Shown here one piece after another: positions 8,883 to 16,225 of a DNA stretch of 34,558 bases. The notes below the pieces were generated by a model. The model saw nothing but the letters and a program-made list of their open reading frames with translations, did no database searches and was not told the origin of the DNA. The stretch comes from Minisyncoccota bacterium (GTDB lineage: Bacteria > Patescibacteriota > Minisyncoccia > Phycocordibacterales > JAGLOS01), in assembly GCA_023137615.1 (NCBI GenBank), contig JAGLOS010000006.1, positions 1-34,558 of the forward strand, written 5' to 3'. Position 1 is the stretch's first letter. Every line of letters begins with the position of its first letter. The position numbers were made by a program, and so were the translations under genes.

Positions 8883-9713
8883 ATGGAAGAAAAAAAACAA
8901 AATCTAGGAGTGCCTGTCGCCATTGTCATCGCAGGTATTGCTATTGCCGGAGCAATTATCTATTCAAATAACACAACAGCTGCGAGCAAACTCTCAACAG
9001 ATCATCCGATCGCTGAAAGTTTGGGTCTTGATATAAAAAAGTTCAGTGAATGTGTCGAAAATAAAACATTTGCTGACGAAATAAGCAAACAACACGATCT
9101 TGGCGTGTCACTTGGACTTCAAGGGACACCGCACAGTATCGTCATACTCAAAGACGGAACCGGTTATCGAATAAACGGCGCTTATCCATACAATACGGTA
9201 GCTCTTACGATCGAAGCCGCGCTATCCGGTGTAAGCACAGAAAAAATACAACACTTCTTGGATATGTTCCAAGAACAAGGTATTACCGAAGAAGACATAA
9301 ACTCATACGTCCAAAAGAAGATCATACCAACGATCGAAGCGTATCAAAACGGAGAAGAAGTTGCAAAAACGGAAATCGACAGTGCCTCTATCGTTGAAAG
9401 AAAAGATGAAATACTATCGACAGGACACCTTTTGGGAAACGAAAATGCCGCAGTTACCGTTGTTGAATTCTCAGATATGGAATGTCCGTATTGTCCACGA
9501 TTTCACAGCACAATGGATCAAGTGTATAAAGAATATGAAGAAACAGGAGAGGTTGCATGGAGGTATTCATCTTTCTTCCCATTCGACAGTAATCCTCAAG
9601 CACATCCAAACGCACGAGCACAGGCAGAAGCAGTTGAATGCGCGGCATCTGTCGGTGGTGAAGACATGTTTTGGGCATATATAGAAAAACAGTTTACAGC
9701 AAACGGTCTTTAA
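8883..9713 (+). CDS. Membrane-anchored DsbA-like protein with reversed half-domains
   Basis: The 276-aa product has an N-terminal membrane helix (residues ~9-27). Residues ~42-115 resemble the second half of a DsbA/thioredoxin_4 domain: IAESLGLDIKKFSECVENK, then the cis-proline loop LQGTPHSIVILKDG, then INGAYPYNTVALTIEAA. After a helical linker (~116-175), residues ~176-276 resemble the first half: GNENAAVTVVEFSDMECPYC with the active-site CPYC at 201-204, then HPNARAQAEAVECA and FWAYIEKQF. The protein stops exactly where the second half should follow. The order is therefore C-half then N-half, unlike any standard DsbA. It would act outside the membrane in disulfide formation or exchange. The frame is continuous, so this is not a simple frameshift. 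Oxidoreductase family is firm; that the halves fold together is inference. Confidence 0.85.
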   Translation: MEEKKQNLGVPVAIVIAGIAIAGAIIYSNNTTAASKLSTDHPIAESLGLDIKKFSECVENKTFADEISKQHDLGVSLGLQGTPHSIVILKDGTGYRINGAYPYNTVALTIEAALSGVSTEKIQHFLDMFQEQGITEEDINSYVQKKIIPTIEAYQNGEEVAKTEIDSASIVERKDEILSTGHLLGNENAAVTVVEFSDMECPYCPRFHSTMDQVYKEYEETGEVAWRYSSFFPFDSNPQAHPNARAQAEAVECAASVGGEDMFWAYIEKQFTANGL

Positions 9714-9801
9714 GATCAAAAATCTCCTCCAGAAGAGAATTGTTAAAAATCTGATCGATCAAATCATGCATTTCGTCATGTTTTGATATAGTCGTTATAG
9801 A

Positions 9802-9833
9802 AAACATCTACGTAGATATCTACGTAGATGTTT
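9802..9833. repeat. Perfect 32-bp palindrome made of two palindromic decamers
   Basis: Two copies of the self-complementary decamer TCTACGTAGA (9807-9816 and 9819-9828), two bases apart, are embedded in a perfect 32-bp palindrome with AAACA/TGTTT ends. It lies between the convergent DsbA-like and sufT genes. It could be a bidirectional terminator, although the loop would be minimal, or a tandem site for a dimeric DNA-binding protein. Confidence 0.8.
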
Positions 9834-9854
9834 AAGACCAAAATTTACTACTTG

Positions 9855-10151
9855 TCATATACCAAGAATCGCCCGAAGCTCGTCAGACGGTTTCCATGGG
9901 GGCTCAAAGGTTAGTTCAACACGAACCTTTTGCTCTTTTGCATCTTCAAGCAATGCGCCGACTGAATCTTCAACCTTTTTAATAAGCTGATCCGCAAACG
10001 GACAAAATGGTGTAGTGAGTGTCATTGTGACCTCTACTCCACCACCATCGATCTTGATATCGTAGATCAATCCGAGTGTCCACAGGTCAAGACCGACTTC
10101 CGGGTCTTTTACTTCTTTTATTTTTTCAATGACTTTTTCTTTTGTGATCAT
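9855..10151 (-). CDS. sufT: SufT-like MIP18 (DUF59) Fe-S assembly factor
   Basis: The ORF track starts at 10226 inside sufC. The family start MITKEKVIEKIKEVKDPEVG is at 10151, giving 98 aa and a 16-base gap after sufC. The domain is the MIP18/DUF59 fold with DPEVGLDLWTLGLIYDI and the conserved TTPFCPFAD segment holding the hallmark cysteine. SufT/PaaD-like proteins help mature or deliver iron-sulfur clusters. Its place directly behind sufU-sufC supports that role. It is probably the last gene of a sufU-sufC-sufT transcript. Confidence 0.88.
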   Translation of the reverse strand: MITKEKVIEKIKEVKDPEVGLDLWTLGLIYDIKIDGGGVEVTMTLTTPFCPFADQLIKKVEDSVGALLEDAKEQKVRVELTFEPPWKPSDELRAILGI

Positions 10152-10167
10152 AAAAATGGAGTAAGTT

Positions 10168-10902
10168 TTAATCGACAAACGACCCAAAGCCATGTTCTGT
10201 AATTTCCGCGACAAGTTCTTTGCCACCCGACCGTATCAAAACGCCATCTTTCATAACATGAACAAAGTCAGGTGTAATATGATCCAAGATCGTATTATAA
10301 TGAGTGATAAGCAAAAAAGCGGTACCCTGTTTTTGTAAAATAGACAATGCTTTAAATACTTTTCGAAGTGAATCAATGTCAACACCTGAATCTATCTCGT
10401 CGAGAAAAGCAAATTTTGGTTCAAGGACAGCAAGTTGCAATACTTCTGAAAGCTTCTTTTCTCCACCCGAAAGTCCCACGTTTACATGTCTGTTTAGAAA
10501 ATCGGGATCAATATCCAACTCTTCCGCTTTTTTCTTTAAAAGCTCGTAGAAATCAACAACCGATATGTCGGGGTCATTCAACGAACGATACGACTTATGT
10601 AAAAAAGATACCAGTGTAACACCCGGTATTTCAGGTAAATATTGCATTGATAAAAATAATCCTTTTTGAGCTTTTTTCTCTGTCGCCATATCTGTAATAT
10701 TTTTCCCATCCAGTATTATTTCCCCGTTTGTTATCGTATATTTTGGATGACCCATAATAGCGTTTACAAATGTGCTCTTGCCGGAACCATTAGGACCCAT
10801 AACAACGTGAATCGATCCACTCTCAATTTCCATTGAGATATCATTCACCACATTTTTTGATTCGGTTTGTATTGAAATGTTCTTTATTTCTAATTTAGAC
10901 AT
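10168..10902 (-). CDS. sufC: SufC, ATPase of the SUF Fe-S scaffold
   Basis: The 244-aa product is a full-length SufC: Walker A GPNGSGKST, Q-loop SMQYLPEIPGV, signature LSGGEKKLSEVLQ, Walker B FAFLDEIDSGVDID, H-loop LITHYN. SufC hydrolyses ATP in the SufBC2D complex on which clusters are built. The string after SGGEKK is LSE rather than the common RNE; the catalytic residues are intact. sufU lies 11 bases upstream. Its partner genes sufB and sufD lie in the same cluster but on a separate upstream segment. Confidence 0.96.
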   Translation of the reverse strand: MSKLEIKNISIQTESKNVVNDISMEIESGSIHVVMGPNGSGKSTFVNAIMGHPKYTITNGEIILDGKNITDMATEKKAQKGLFLSMQYLPEIPGVTLVSFLHKSYRSLNDPDISVVDFYELLKKKAEELDIDPDFLNRHVNVGLSGGEKKLSEVLQLAVLEPKFAFLDEIDSGVDIDSLRKVFKALSILQKQGTAFLLITHYNTILDHITPDFVHVMKDGVLIRSGGKELVAEITEHGFGSFVD

Positions 10903-10913
10903 CGTTTTTGCAT

Positions 10914-11300
10914 TTAGTGGTCTAATAATTTTTCATAATTTTTAATTGCAGTACAAAGTGTTCCATAAGCAAGTAAAGCACATTTAGTACGCCCCGGGCT
11001 TATGGTAATACCCAGCATGGTATAAATATCTCCCGGTGTTAACAATTTTATATTTTCAACACTCATTCCTTTCACTTTGTCAGTAAGCATCGATGCGGCC
11101 GCTTGTGATATTGCACACCCGTCTCCTTCAAAAGACACATCTTCAACAACACCATTTCCAATATTGAGATACAGAACCAGACTGTCTCCGCAACTAACAT
11201 TCTTTCCATCCTGCTTTATTGAACAAGGTGAGAAAATTCCTTTATTGTGAGGGTGCTTGTAGTGGTCCAATATATTCTGTTTATATATCTCTTCATCCAT
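10914..11300 (-). CDS. sufU: SufU-type sulfur relay / scaffold protein
   Basis: The 128-aa product opens with YKQNILDHYKHPHNKG, typical of the NifU_N/IscU/SufU fold. The three conserved cysteines are in VSCGDS (with the conserved Asp), GDGCAIS and TKCALLAY. The SPGRTKCALL segment resembles SufU more than IscU, and the partner genes are suf. SufU accepts sulfur from SufS in Gram-positive bacteria. The stretch between the second and third cysteine is about 20 residues shorter than in B. subtilis SufU, so the usual SufU insertion is reduced. A good promoter lies immediately upstream. Confidence 0.92.
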   Translation of the reverse strand: MDEEIYKQNILDHYKHPHNKGIFSPCSIKQDGKNVSCGDSLVLYLNIGNGVVEDVSFEGDGCAISQAAASMLTDKVKGMSVENIKLLTPGDIYTMLGITISPGRTKCALLAYGTLCTAIKNYEKLLDH

Positions 11301-11310
11301 AATTCTTTCA

Positions 11311-11338
11311 ATAATACATGTATATGATCGTTTTTCAA
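11311..11338 (-). promoter_or_regulatory. Promoter of sufU-sufC-sufT
   Basis: TTGAAA, 16-bp spacer, TATTAT on the minus strand. The predicted transcription start is ~4 bases before the sufU ATG, so the mRNA would be nearly leaderless. Confidence 0.7.
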
Positions 11339-11344
11339 ATATTA

Positions 11345-11367
11345 AAGGTCCGGATATTCCGGACCTT
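11345..11367. terminator. 10-bp hairpin, probable terminator
   Basis: AAGGTCCGGA / TCCGGACCTT with a 3-base loop. GTGTTTTT follows on the plus strand and TTAATATTTG on the minus strand. It separates the region below the small-RNA unit from the sufU promoter, so termination of minus-strand transcription is the likely role. Confidence 0.65.
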
Positions 11368-11384
11368 GTGTTTTTATAAAAATT

Positions 11385-11594
11385 TTATTTTTTAGCAAAA
11401 TTTTTCAGCTTTGCTATTTTTTCCTCTTTTCTTTTTTCTCTCATTTCATTCTTTTCTTCTTTTTCTTTCTTCTTTTTATTTTTAGAGAAAGGAATCTTTT
11501 CTCTTTTTCGGCTTCTTCCTTGGTATCTTCTTCGAGAAATTCGAGAAGTTTTAATCTTTTGATTTAAAATAAAAGAACATTCTATTTCTACCAT
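11385..11594 (-). CDS. Small Lys-rich ORF, doubtful
   Basis: The ORF track starts at 11645, but its first 17 codons run through the intrinsic terminator at 11601-11627, so the only sensible start is the ATG at 11594 (69 aa, MVEIECSFILNQKIK...). The product is extremely Lys/Arg/Glu-rich and matches no family I know. A second frame reads IKRLKLLEFLEEDTKEEAEK over the first half, which looks equally protein-like, so this may be a frameshifted relic or non-coding A-rich sequence. No promoter or SD directly precedes it. Confidence 0.3.
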   Translation of the reverse strand: MVEIECSFILNQKIKTSRISRRRYQGRSRKREKIPFSKNKKKKEKEEKNEMREKRKEEKIAKLKNFAKK

Positions 11595-11600
11595 ATATAT

Positions 11601-11627
11601 AAAAATAACGGGTCGTGAGCCCGTTTT
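11601..11627 (-). terminator. Intrinsic terminator of the small RNA unit
   Basis: Minus strand AACGGG / CCCGTT stem with loop CTCACGA, followed by ATTTTT. It is a compact GC-clamped terminator about 60-75 bases after a strong promoter. Confidence 0.8.
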
Positions 11628-11677
11628 AAATAATAAAACGGACACTCCACGTCATATGTATTCATATGTAGTGACCA
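11601..11677 (-). ncRNA. Candidate small structured RNA in the suf cluster
   Basis: From the predicted start (~11677), the minus-strand transcript begins with GGTCACT, which pairs with AGTGTCC (7 positions, one U-U mismatch). An asymmetric internal loop (A opposite ACGTGG) follows, then a perfect CATATG/CATATG helix capped by AATA. An A/T-rich linker leads to the terminator. There is no start codon followed by a useful ORF before the terminator. So promoter, ~77-nt structured RNA and terminator form a self-contained unit between sufS and sufU. It matches no RNA family I recognise. It could be a free sRNA or a terminator-controlled leader for the genes below. The structure was folded by eye. 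Confidence 0.55.
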
Positions 11678-11683
11678 AAGAAA

Positions 11684-11711
11684 ACTATACTCTTTTTGAA
11701 AGATATGTCAA
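11684..11711 (-). promoter_or_regulatory. Strong promoter of the small RNA unit
   Basis: Minus-strand TTGACA, 16-bp spacer, TATAGT. It has a consensus -35 box and lies downstream of the sufS stop, outside any gene. Confidence 0.8.
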
Positions 11712-11766
11712 TACCACACTGAATATTTAGCGTCCCAAACCCCCTTTCAGCTCATTTTTGTAACAT

Positions 11767-12984
11767 TTATTTAAAGGTCTTGACCGCCTTTTGCAATGAC
11801 AAGATCAAACGATCCACATCATTTTTTGTATTATAAAAATACAAACTCATTCGTGCCGTCGCAGATAAACCCAATTCCTCAATAAGCGGCATCGCGCAAT
11901 GATGTCCTGCCCGTATTGCGACATTATTTTGTCCGGCTATTTGAGCAATATCATGGGGATGTATCCCGTCGATCGTAAATGAAACAATTCCGGTATTCTT
12001 TCGGACATCTGCCTCTACATACACAGTAAGTCCTTCTATTTTTTTCAACTCTTGCATTGCGTATTCTACAAGATCAGCAACGATACTATGTATTGCTTTC
12101 GTACCTCCGATATCCTCAAGATATGTAACGGCGGCGGCAAGTCCGATCACACCCGCTATATTTGACGTACCTGCCTCAAATCGAGAAATATCATCTGCCC
12201 ATGTCGCCCTATCTTTTTCCACAACATCTATCATGCTACCACCGAAGAATCCGGGATAAAGAGAATTTAATCGTTCTTTTTTCCCATATAAAACTCCAAT
12301 ACCTGTTGGACCACATATCTTATGTCCGGAGAAATAAAGAAAATCAACACCCAAATGGTGCACATCGACCGGAATATGCCCAACCGCAGCCGTCGCATCC
12401 GAAATAACGATCGCTCCAACTTTATGTCCCAATGCCACTATTTTCGAAATATCATGAATTGTTCCCAAAACATTGCTCGCAAGCATTACAGAAACGATCT
12501 TGGTCCTCTCTGTGATCAACTCTGCCGCCTTGTTATAGTCCAGTTCAAAATTATTTGCCAATGGAATATATTTCATCACAAGTTTTTTTCTTCGTGCAAA
12601 TTCCTGCAAAGGAACAATTGACGCATGATGTTCCGTAATACTTATCACGATCTCATCTCCCTCTTGCAGATCAAATGTATTCTCAAGAGCATAGACAAGC
12701 ATATTTGAAGAAGCTGTCGCACCTGCCGTAAAAATGACCTCGTCTGTACCCGCATGTATAAATTCCGCGACCCTCTCCCGTGCTTTTTCGTATTCTTGTG
12801 TTGCTTTTTCCGCTACAGGATATAACCCACGATGGATACTGGCGCGGTAGTTTGTATAATAATCTGAAATAGCATCGATCACACTCTGTGGCGTTTGAGA
12901 AGTTGCCGCCGTATCAAGATACGCAAATGTATTATCTTTCAGTACCGGAAAATCTTTTTTGATATGTTCAAACGTATTATGCAT
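11767..12984 (-). CDS. sufS: SufS cysteine desulfurase
   Basis: The 405-aa product is a class II (SufS/CsdA) PLP-dependent cysteine desulfurase. The PLP lysine is in FSGHKICGPTGIG. The catalytic cysteine is in IRAGHHCAMPLIEELG. ITEHHAS and LDTAATSQTP (PLP site, N-terminus) are also typical. It takes sulfur from cysteine and passes it as persulfide, here probably to SufU. Length is normal. It starts one base after sufD's stop, so the two are co-transcribed. Confidence 0.96.
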   Translation of the reverse strand: MHNTFEHIKKDFPVLKDNTFAYLDTAATSQTPQSVIDAISDYYTNYRASIHRGLYPVAEKATQEYEKARERVAEFIHAGTDEVIFTAGATASSNMLVYALENTFDLQEGDEIVISITEHHASIVPLQEFARRKKLVMKYIPLANNFELDYNKAAELITERTKIVSVMLASNVLGTIHDISKIVALGHKVGAIVISDATAAVGHIPVDVHHLGVDFLYFSGHKICGPTGIGVLYGKKERLNSLYPGFFGGSMIDVVEKDRATWADDISRFEAGTSNIAGVIGLAAAVTYLEDIGGTKAIHSIVADLVEYAMQELKKIEGLTVYVEADVRKNTGIVSFTIDGIHPHDIAQIAGQNNVAIRAGHHCAMPLIEELGLSATARMSLYFYNTKNDVDRLILSLQKAVKTFK

Positions 12985-12985
12985 G

Positions 12986-14176
12986 TTATCTAAAATTTAT
13001 TGTGCTCACCTTCTTATATATAATATCCCGAAGAAATTCTTTTTCTTTTTTTTCAATTATACTCTCTAACCCGGAGCACAACATTCCCTCAACGATCATC
13101 TTGCCGGACTTGAGTTTGTCAAGACCACGCAGTTGAGGATAATACAGATCGCTATCTTTGAGAAAACTTACAGAAACACTATGCGAACAAGAGACACTCT
13201 TTTGGGAAATGTCCAAAGAAGGGATCACGTCAACCTCTGCCTCTTTTGACAACACAAGAAATCGAGCATTTTGTTCTCCTGTGATATTTTCTATGCCTTT
13301 TTTCTTCATAAAGATGTTACTTCTATATATCGTCTTGCCCTTATCGGATGCGACACCGACAGCTTGTATCAATGAATTCGTCCTCGATGAAAAATGATGC
13401 GTTGTATTATAGATATCGACAATACTTTTACCTGCGGAAATAGATATATTCTGTGTTTGTGATGACGCGTCTTCCCCTTCCAAAAAATGCTCTGCGATCG
13501 TTTTTACTATACCACCGGACAATGATTGAATACCTGTATATGAAAGTTCACCATCTTTTTGGACAAAGCTCATCAAATTTGAATGCAGAACTCCACTACC
13601 CGAGCACACTTGCGTGTATTGGATCTTTGCTTTTTCTTTTACGATCACAATAACGGTTCTTCCCGCAATTTGTGTCGAGAGATCAATATCATCCAACACC
13701 GAAAGAGTTGCCCCTTCTTCAACCACAATACACAACAAATCTCTGGCGCTGTTTTTAAAAATAGTTTTCAAAGAAACACTCCCCACCACGCCAGAGGGAC
13801 ACACCACCACCTCTCCTTCGCTAAACAAAGCCATATTAAGCACTGAATATACATCCGCCGTTTGTCGTGCTCCTAAAACTTTTTGCAACGCATTGGAAAC
13901 CTCTTTTGAAAGCTCCGGATCATTTACCGCATCTTCCCATGGAAGTACGCGAATCTCTTTTTCTTTTTGAACTTCATATATGATCGAGTCTTTATTGTCA
14001 TCGTGTCTTTTAATAGAAAAAACCTTTCCATCATATCCTATCGCCAAACCATATGACAATCTACTTTTGTTCTGATCAATATTTTGGAAAAATTCTTTCC
14101 GTATATCAAAAAAATTCTTGGATTCACCAAGTTTTTGAGAAATATCTTGTGCTTCTTTTTTCAGATCTTCATTCAT
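12986..14176 (-). CDS. sufD: SufD-type SUF scaffold subunit
   Basis: The 396-aa product is a SufB/SufD-family beta-helix protein: SVLNMALFSEGEVVVCPSGV, SGGIVKTIAEHFLEGEDASSQ and KGIENITGEQNARFLVLSKEAEVDVIP fit the family's core, with RGLDKLKSGKMIVEGMLCSGL at the C-terminus. It is shorter and more divergent than the SufB in the same cluster, as SufD usually is. In the SufBC2D complex it pairs with SufB and SufC. It is separated from sufB by two opposite-strand small genes, so it needs its own promoter; a TAGTATATA stretch lies just upstream without a clear -35. Confidence 0.85.
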   Translation of the reverse strand: MNEDLKKEAQDISQKLGESKNFFDIRKEFFQNIDQNKSRLSYGLAIGYDGKVFSIKRHDDNKDSIIYEVQKEKEIRVLPWEDAVNDPELSKEVSNALQKVLGARQTADVYSVLNMALFSEGEVVVCPSGVVGSVSLKTIFKNSARDLLCIVVEEGATLSVLDDIDLSTQIAGRTVIVIVKEKAKIQYTQVCSGSGVLHSNLMSFVQKDGELSYTGIQSLSGGIVKTIAEHFLEGEDASSQTQNISISAGKSIVDIYNTTHHFSSRTNSLIQAVGVASDKGKTIYRSNIFMKKKGIENITGEQNARFLVLSKEAEVDVIPSLDISQKSVSCSHSVSVSFLKDSDLYYPQLRGLDKLKSGKMIVEGMLCSGLESIIEKKEKEFLRDIIYKKVSTINFR

Positions 14177-14279
14177 AAATATTGACAGTATTGATATATA
14201 CTAGTCTAATTATGGCTTAAATGCAAGAAATGCTGTATGTAAATAATGTGTTGATGTTTCTATCCTCTCAAGATTAAGT

Positions 14280-14285
14280 TATACT
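14280..14285 (+). promoter_or_regulatory. -10 box before the two small genes
   Basis: TATACT, 29 bases before the ATG at 14315. The -35 position at 16 bp is TTCTAT, a poor match. Confidence 0.4.
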
Positions 14286-14314
14286 AAAGATATTATTATT
14301 TTAATGCTACTTTT

Positions 14315-14458
14315 ATGAGTTTTGAAGGAGTACCAGAACAAAAAGAAAATAATTTTGCGAGTTTCGAAAAAGCAATCAAAATGGAAACTCCCGACGGTCA
14401 GGAAAAGATCCTTACTTATATTGCTTCTCAAACAGCATTGGAATCTGCTAGAAACTAA
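14315..14458 (+). CDS. 47-aa acidic small protein, unknown (not in ORF track)
   Basis: The ORF begins MSFEGVPEQKENNFASFEKA, continues through METPDGQEKILTYIASQ and ends ESARN. It is too short for the supplied track. Support comes from the preceding -10 box, the balanced amino-acid use and a 12-base gap to the next gene in the same direction. It looks mostly helical. I do not recognise it. Confidence 0.5.
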   Translation: MSFEGVPEQKENNFASFEKAIKMETPDGQEKILTYIASQTALESARN

Positions 14459-14470
14459 TCTCTAACTTTT

Positions 14471-14752
14471 ATGGCTGAAGACATACGAAAGATCAAACTT
14501 ATAATAGAGCAGTACACATTGTTGACCAAAAGAGAAGAGATTGACCTGATAACAACACTTCATAATACACGACCGGAATATGCCCATGTATTAGCAAATC
14601 TTTTTGAACAAGATCCGCGTTGGGCTGAACAATTCTACCAAAACTACCAAGCAAAGAAACGCGCCGCGATCAACCGCAACGTTGAAGAATGGAACGCTAT
14701 TATAGAAAATGAACTACGTGATATAAGCGAGTATTTTGTAGATCAAGAATAA
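14471..14752 (+). CDS. 93-aa small helical protein, unknown
   Basis: The product begins MAEDIRKIKLIIEQYTLLTK, contains DPRWAEQFYQNYQAKKRAAIN and ends RDISEYFVDQE. It is entirely soluble and predicted helical, with an acidic C-terminus. I know no family for it. It ends four bases before the sufB stop codon (convergent) and lies on the opposite strand between sufB and sufD. It follows the 47-aa gene and is probably co-transcribed with it. A toxin-antitoxin reading is possible from the two-small-gene format, but no motif supports it. Confidence 0.65.
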   Translation: MAEDIRKIKLIIEQYTLLTKREEIDLITTLHNTRPEYAHVLANLFEQDPRWAEQFYQNYQAKKRAAINRNVEEWNAIIENELRDISEYFVDQE

Positions 14753-14756
14753 CCTC

Positions 14757-16121
14757 CTATCCGATACTATCTTTCATCTCAAGTTCAATGAGTTTGTTAA
14801 GTTCCAATGCGTATTCAAGAGGAAGTGCTTTTATAACAGGTTCGACAAACCCGTTCACCACAAGTCGTTTTGCTTCCTCTTCCGAAAAACCTCTGCTTTT
14901 GATATAAAACACCTCTTGTTCTCCTATCTTCCCCACACGTGCCTCATGTGCGATATCAGTTCTACTGTTTTCGTTTTTGATAGACGGATACGTATTTGAC
15001 CCTGATCCATCGTCCAAGATCAGAGCGTCACAATCAACCGATACTTGCACATTATCCGCGCTAGGCAATACACGTACAGACCCTCGATAATTCGATATAC
15101 CGCCACCTTTCGATATTGATTTCGAATGAATGATCGAACTGGTATCCGGTGCAACATGGATGACTTTTGACCCAGTGTCCTGTGTCTGACCAACCCCCGC
15201 CACAACCACGCCCAAGCTCTCACTACGAGCTCTTTTCCCAAGAAGGACCGATGCGGGATAGAGCATGGTCGTATGAGAACCCACATTCCCATTAAGCCAT
15301 TCAATAGATCCATCTTCATAAACTAACGCTTTTTTTGTATTTAAATTATAGGTGTTCTTTGACCAATTCTCAATACTCGAATATTTTACTCTCGCCCCCT
15401 TAAGCACATGGATCTCAACCCCTCCGGCATGAAGCGACGATGTATTATATCTAGGAGCCGAACACCCCTCGATATACTCAACATCAGAGAATTCGTCGGC
15501 AATAATAAGAGTATGCTCGAACTGACCGCTCTGCGCTTGATTCATCCTAAAATATGCCTGTAGAGGAGGACCGGCTTTTACTCCTTTTGGAACATAGATA
15601 AATGTTCCTCCGCTCCACATCGCACCATGCAAACCTGCAAACTTATGGTCGCTTACCGAGATGCATGTGGTCATAAAATATTTCTTCACCAAATCAGGAT
15701 ATTTTTGAACCGCTGTGTCCATATTTTCAAATATGACACCCTTGTCTGCAAGATCTTGTTTTATTTTATGATACACAACACCGGAATCGTATTGCGCACC
15801 AACACCGCCAAGATACTCTCGTTCTGCTTTTGGAATACCGAGTTTATCAAATGTTTCAGTTATCTCACTCGGCAATTTTTCCCAATTATCAACCTCTCCA
15901 ATTTCCGGCTCTACATAGTATGTGAGATTTTCAAGATCAAGCCCGGAAAGACCGGGACCCCACGATGGCATTGGAGTTTTTTCCCAATACCGAAATGCTT
16001 TGATCCTTTTTTTTAACATCCAGTCCGGCTCATTCTTTGATATTGAAATATGCTTAACAAGCGCAAGAGATATACCACGCTCTTTGTGTGCCGTATTTTG
16101 CTTTATTTTCCGTGAGATCAT
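14757..16121 (-). CDS. sufB: SufB, core SUF scaffold subunit
   Basis: The 454-aa product is a full-length SufB: SGGTFIYVPKGVKAGPPLQAYFRMN, SDVEYIEGCSAPRY (the conserved cysteine linked to cluster assembly), YSSIENWSKNTYNLNTKKA and the C-terminal region with SRTDIAHEARVGKIGEQEVFYIKSRG and GFVEPV. It assembles Fe-S clusters with SufC and SufD. It is the first suf gene of the cluster. The opposite-strand ORFs here are shadows. Confidence 0.97.
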   Translation of the reverse strand: MISRKIKQNTAHKERGISLALVKHISISKNEPDWMLKKRIKAFRYWEKTPMPSWGPGLSGLDLENLTYYVEPEIGEVDNWEKLPSEITETFDKLGIPKAEREYLGGVGAQYDSGVVYHKIKQDLADKGVIFENMDTAVQKYPDLVKKYFMTTCISVSDHKFAGLHGAMWSGGTFIYVPKGVKAGPPLQAYFRMNQAQSGQFEHTLIIADEFSDVEYIEGCSAPRYNTSSLHAGGVEIHVLKGARVKYSSIENWSKNTYNLNTKKALVYEDGSIEWLNGNVGSHTTMLYPASVLLGKRARSESLGVVVAGVGQTQDTGSKVIHVAPDTSSIIHSKSISKGGGISNYRGSVRVLPSADNVQVSVDCDALILDDGSGSNTYPSIKNENSRTDIAHEARVGKIGEQEVFYIKSRGFSEEEAKRLVVNGFVEPVIKALPLEYALELNKLIELEMKDSIG

Positions 16122-16150
16122 GACTTAGCTTAAGTTGTAAGATCACTAGC

Positions 16151-16205
16151 TTTTAGTAAGATCGAGGAATGTGTAGAGTCCCTTTCTCGATCTTACAAGC
16201 TAAAA
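16151..16205. repeat. Long inverted repeat between rpoD and sufB
   Basis: GTAAGATCGAG / CTCGATCTTAC is a perfect 11-bp stem around a 19-base loop, extended by TTTTAG/CTAAAA past a small bulge. A further GTAAGATC copy lies at ~16137, and CTAAAACCTATAAGCT follows at 16200-16215. There is no clean T tract. A terminator of the rpoB-rpoD unit is the likely role. Confidence 0.65.
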
Positions 16206-16225
16206 CCTATAAGCTCCCAGCTCAA

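Noticed and set aside
8883-9713. Explaining the DsbA-like protein as a frameshifted normal DsbA
   Set aside because: The missing second half is not found in any frame downstream (9714-9855) and instead lies at the N-terminus in the same frame.
9690-9775. Short minus-strand ORF (MHDLIDQIFNNSLLEEIFDLKDRLL) after the DsbA-like gene
   Set aside because: Only 25 codons, overlaps the 3' end of the DsbA-like gene antisense, with no promoter.
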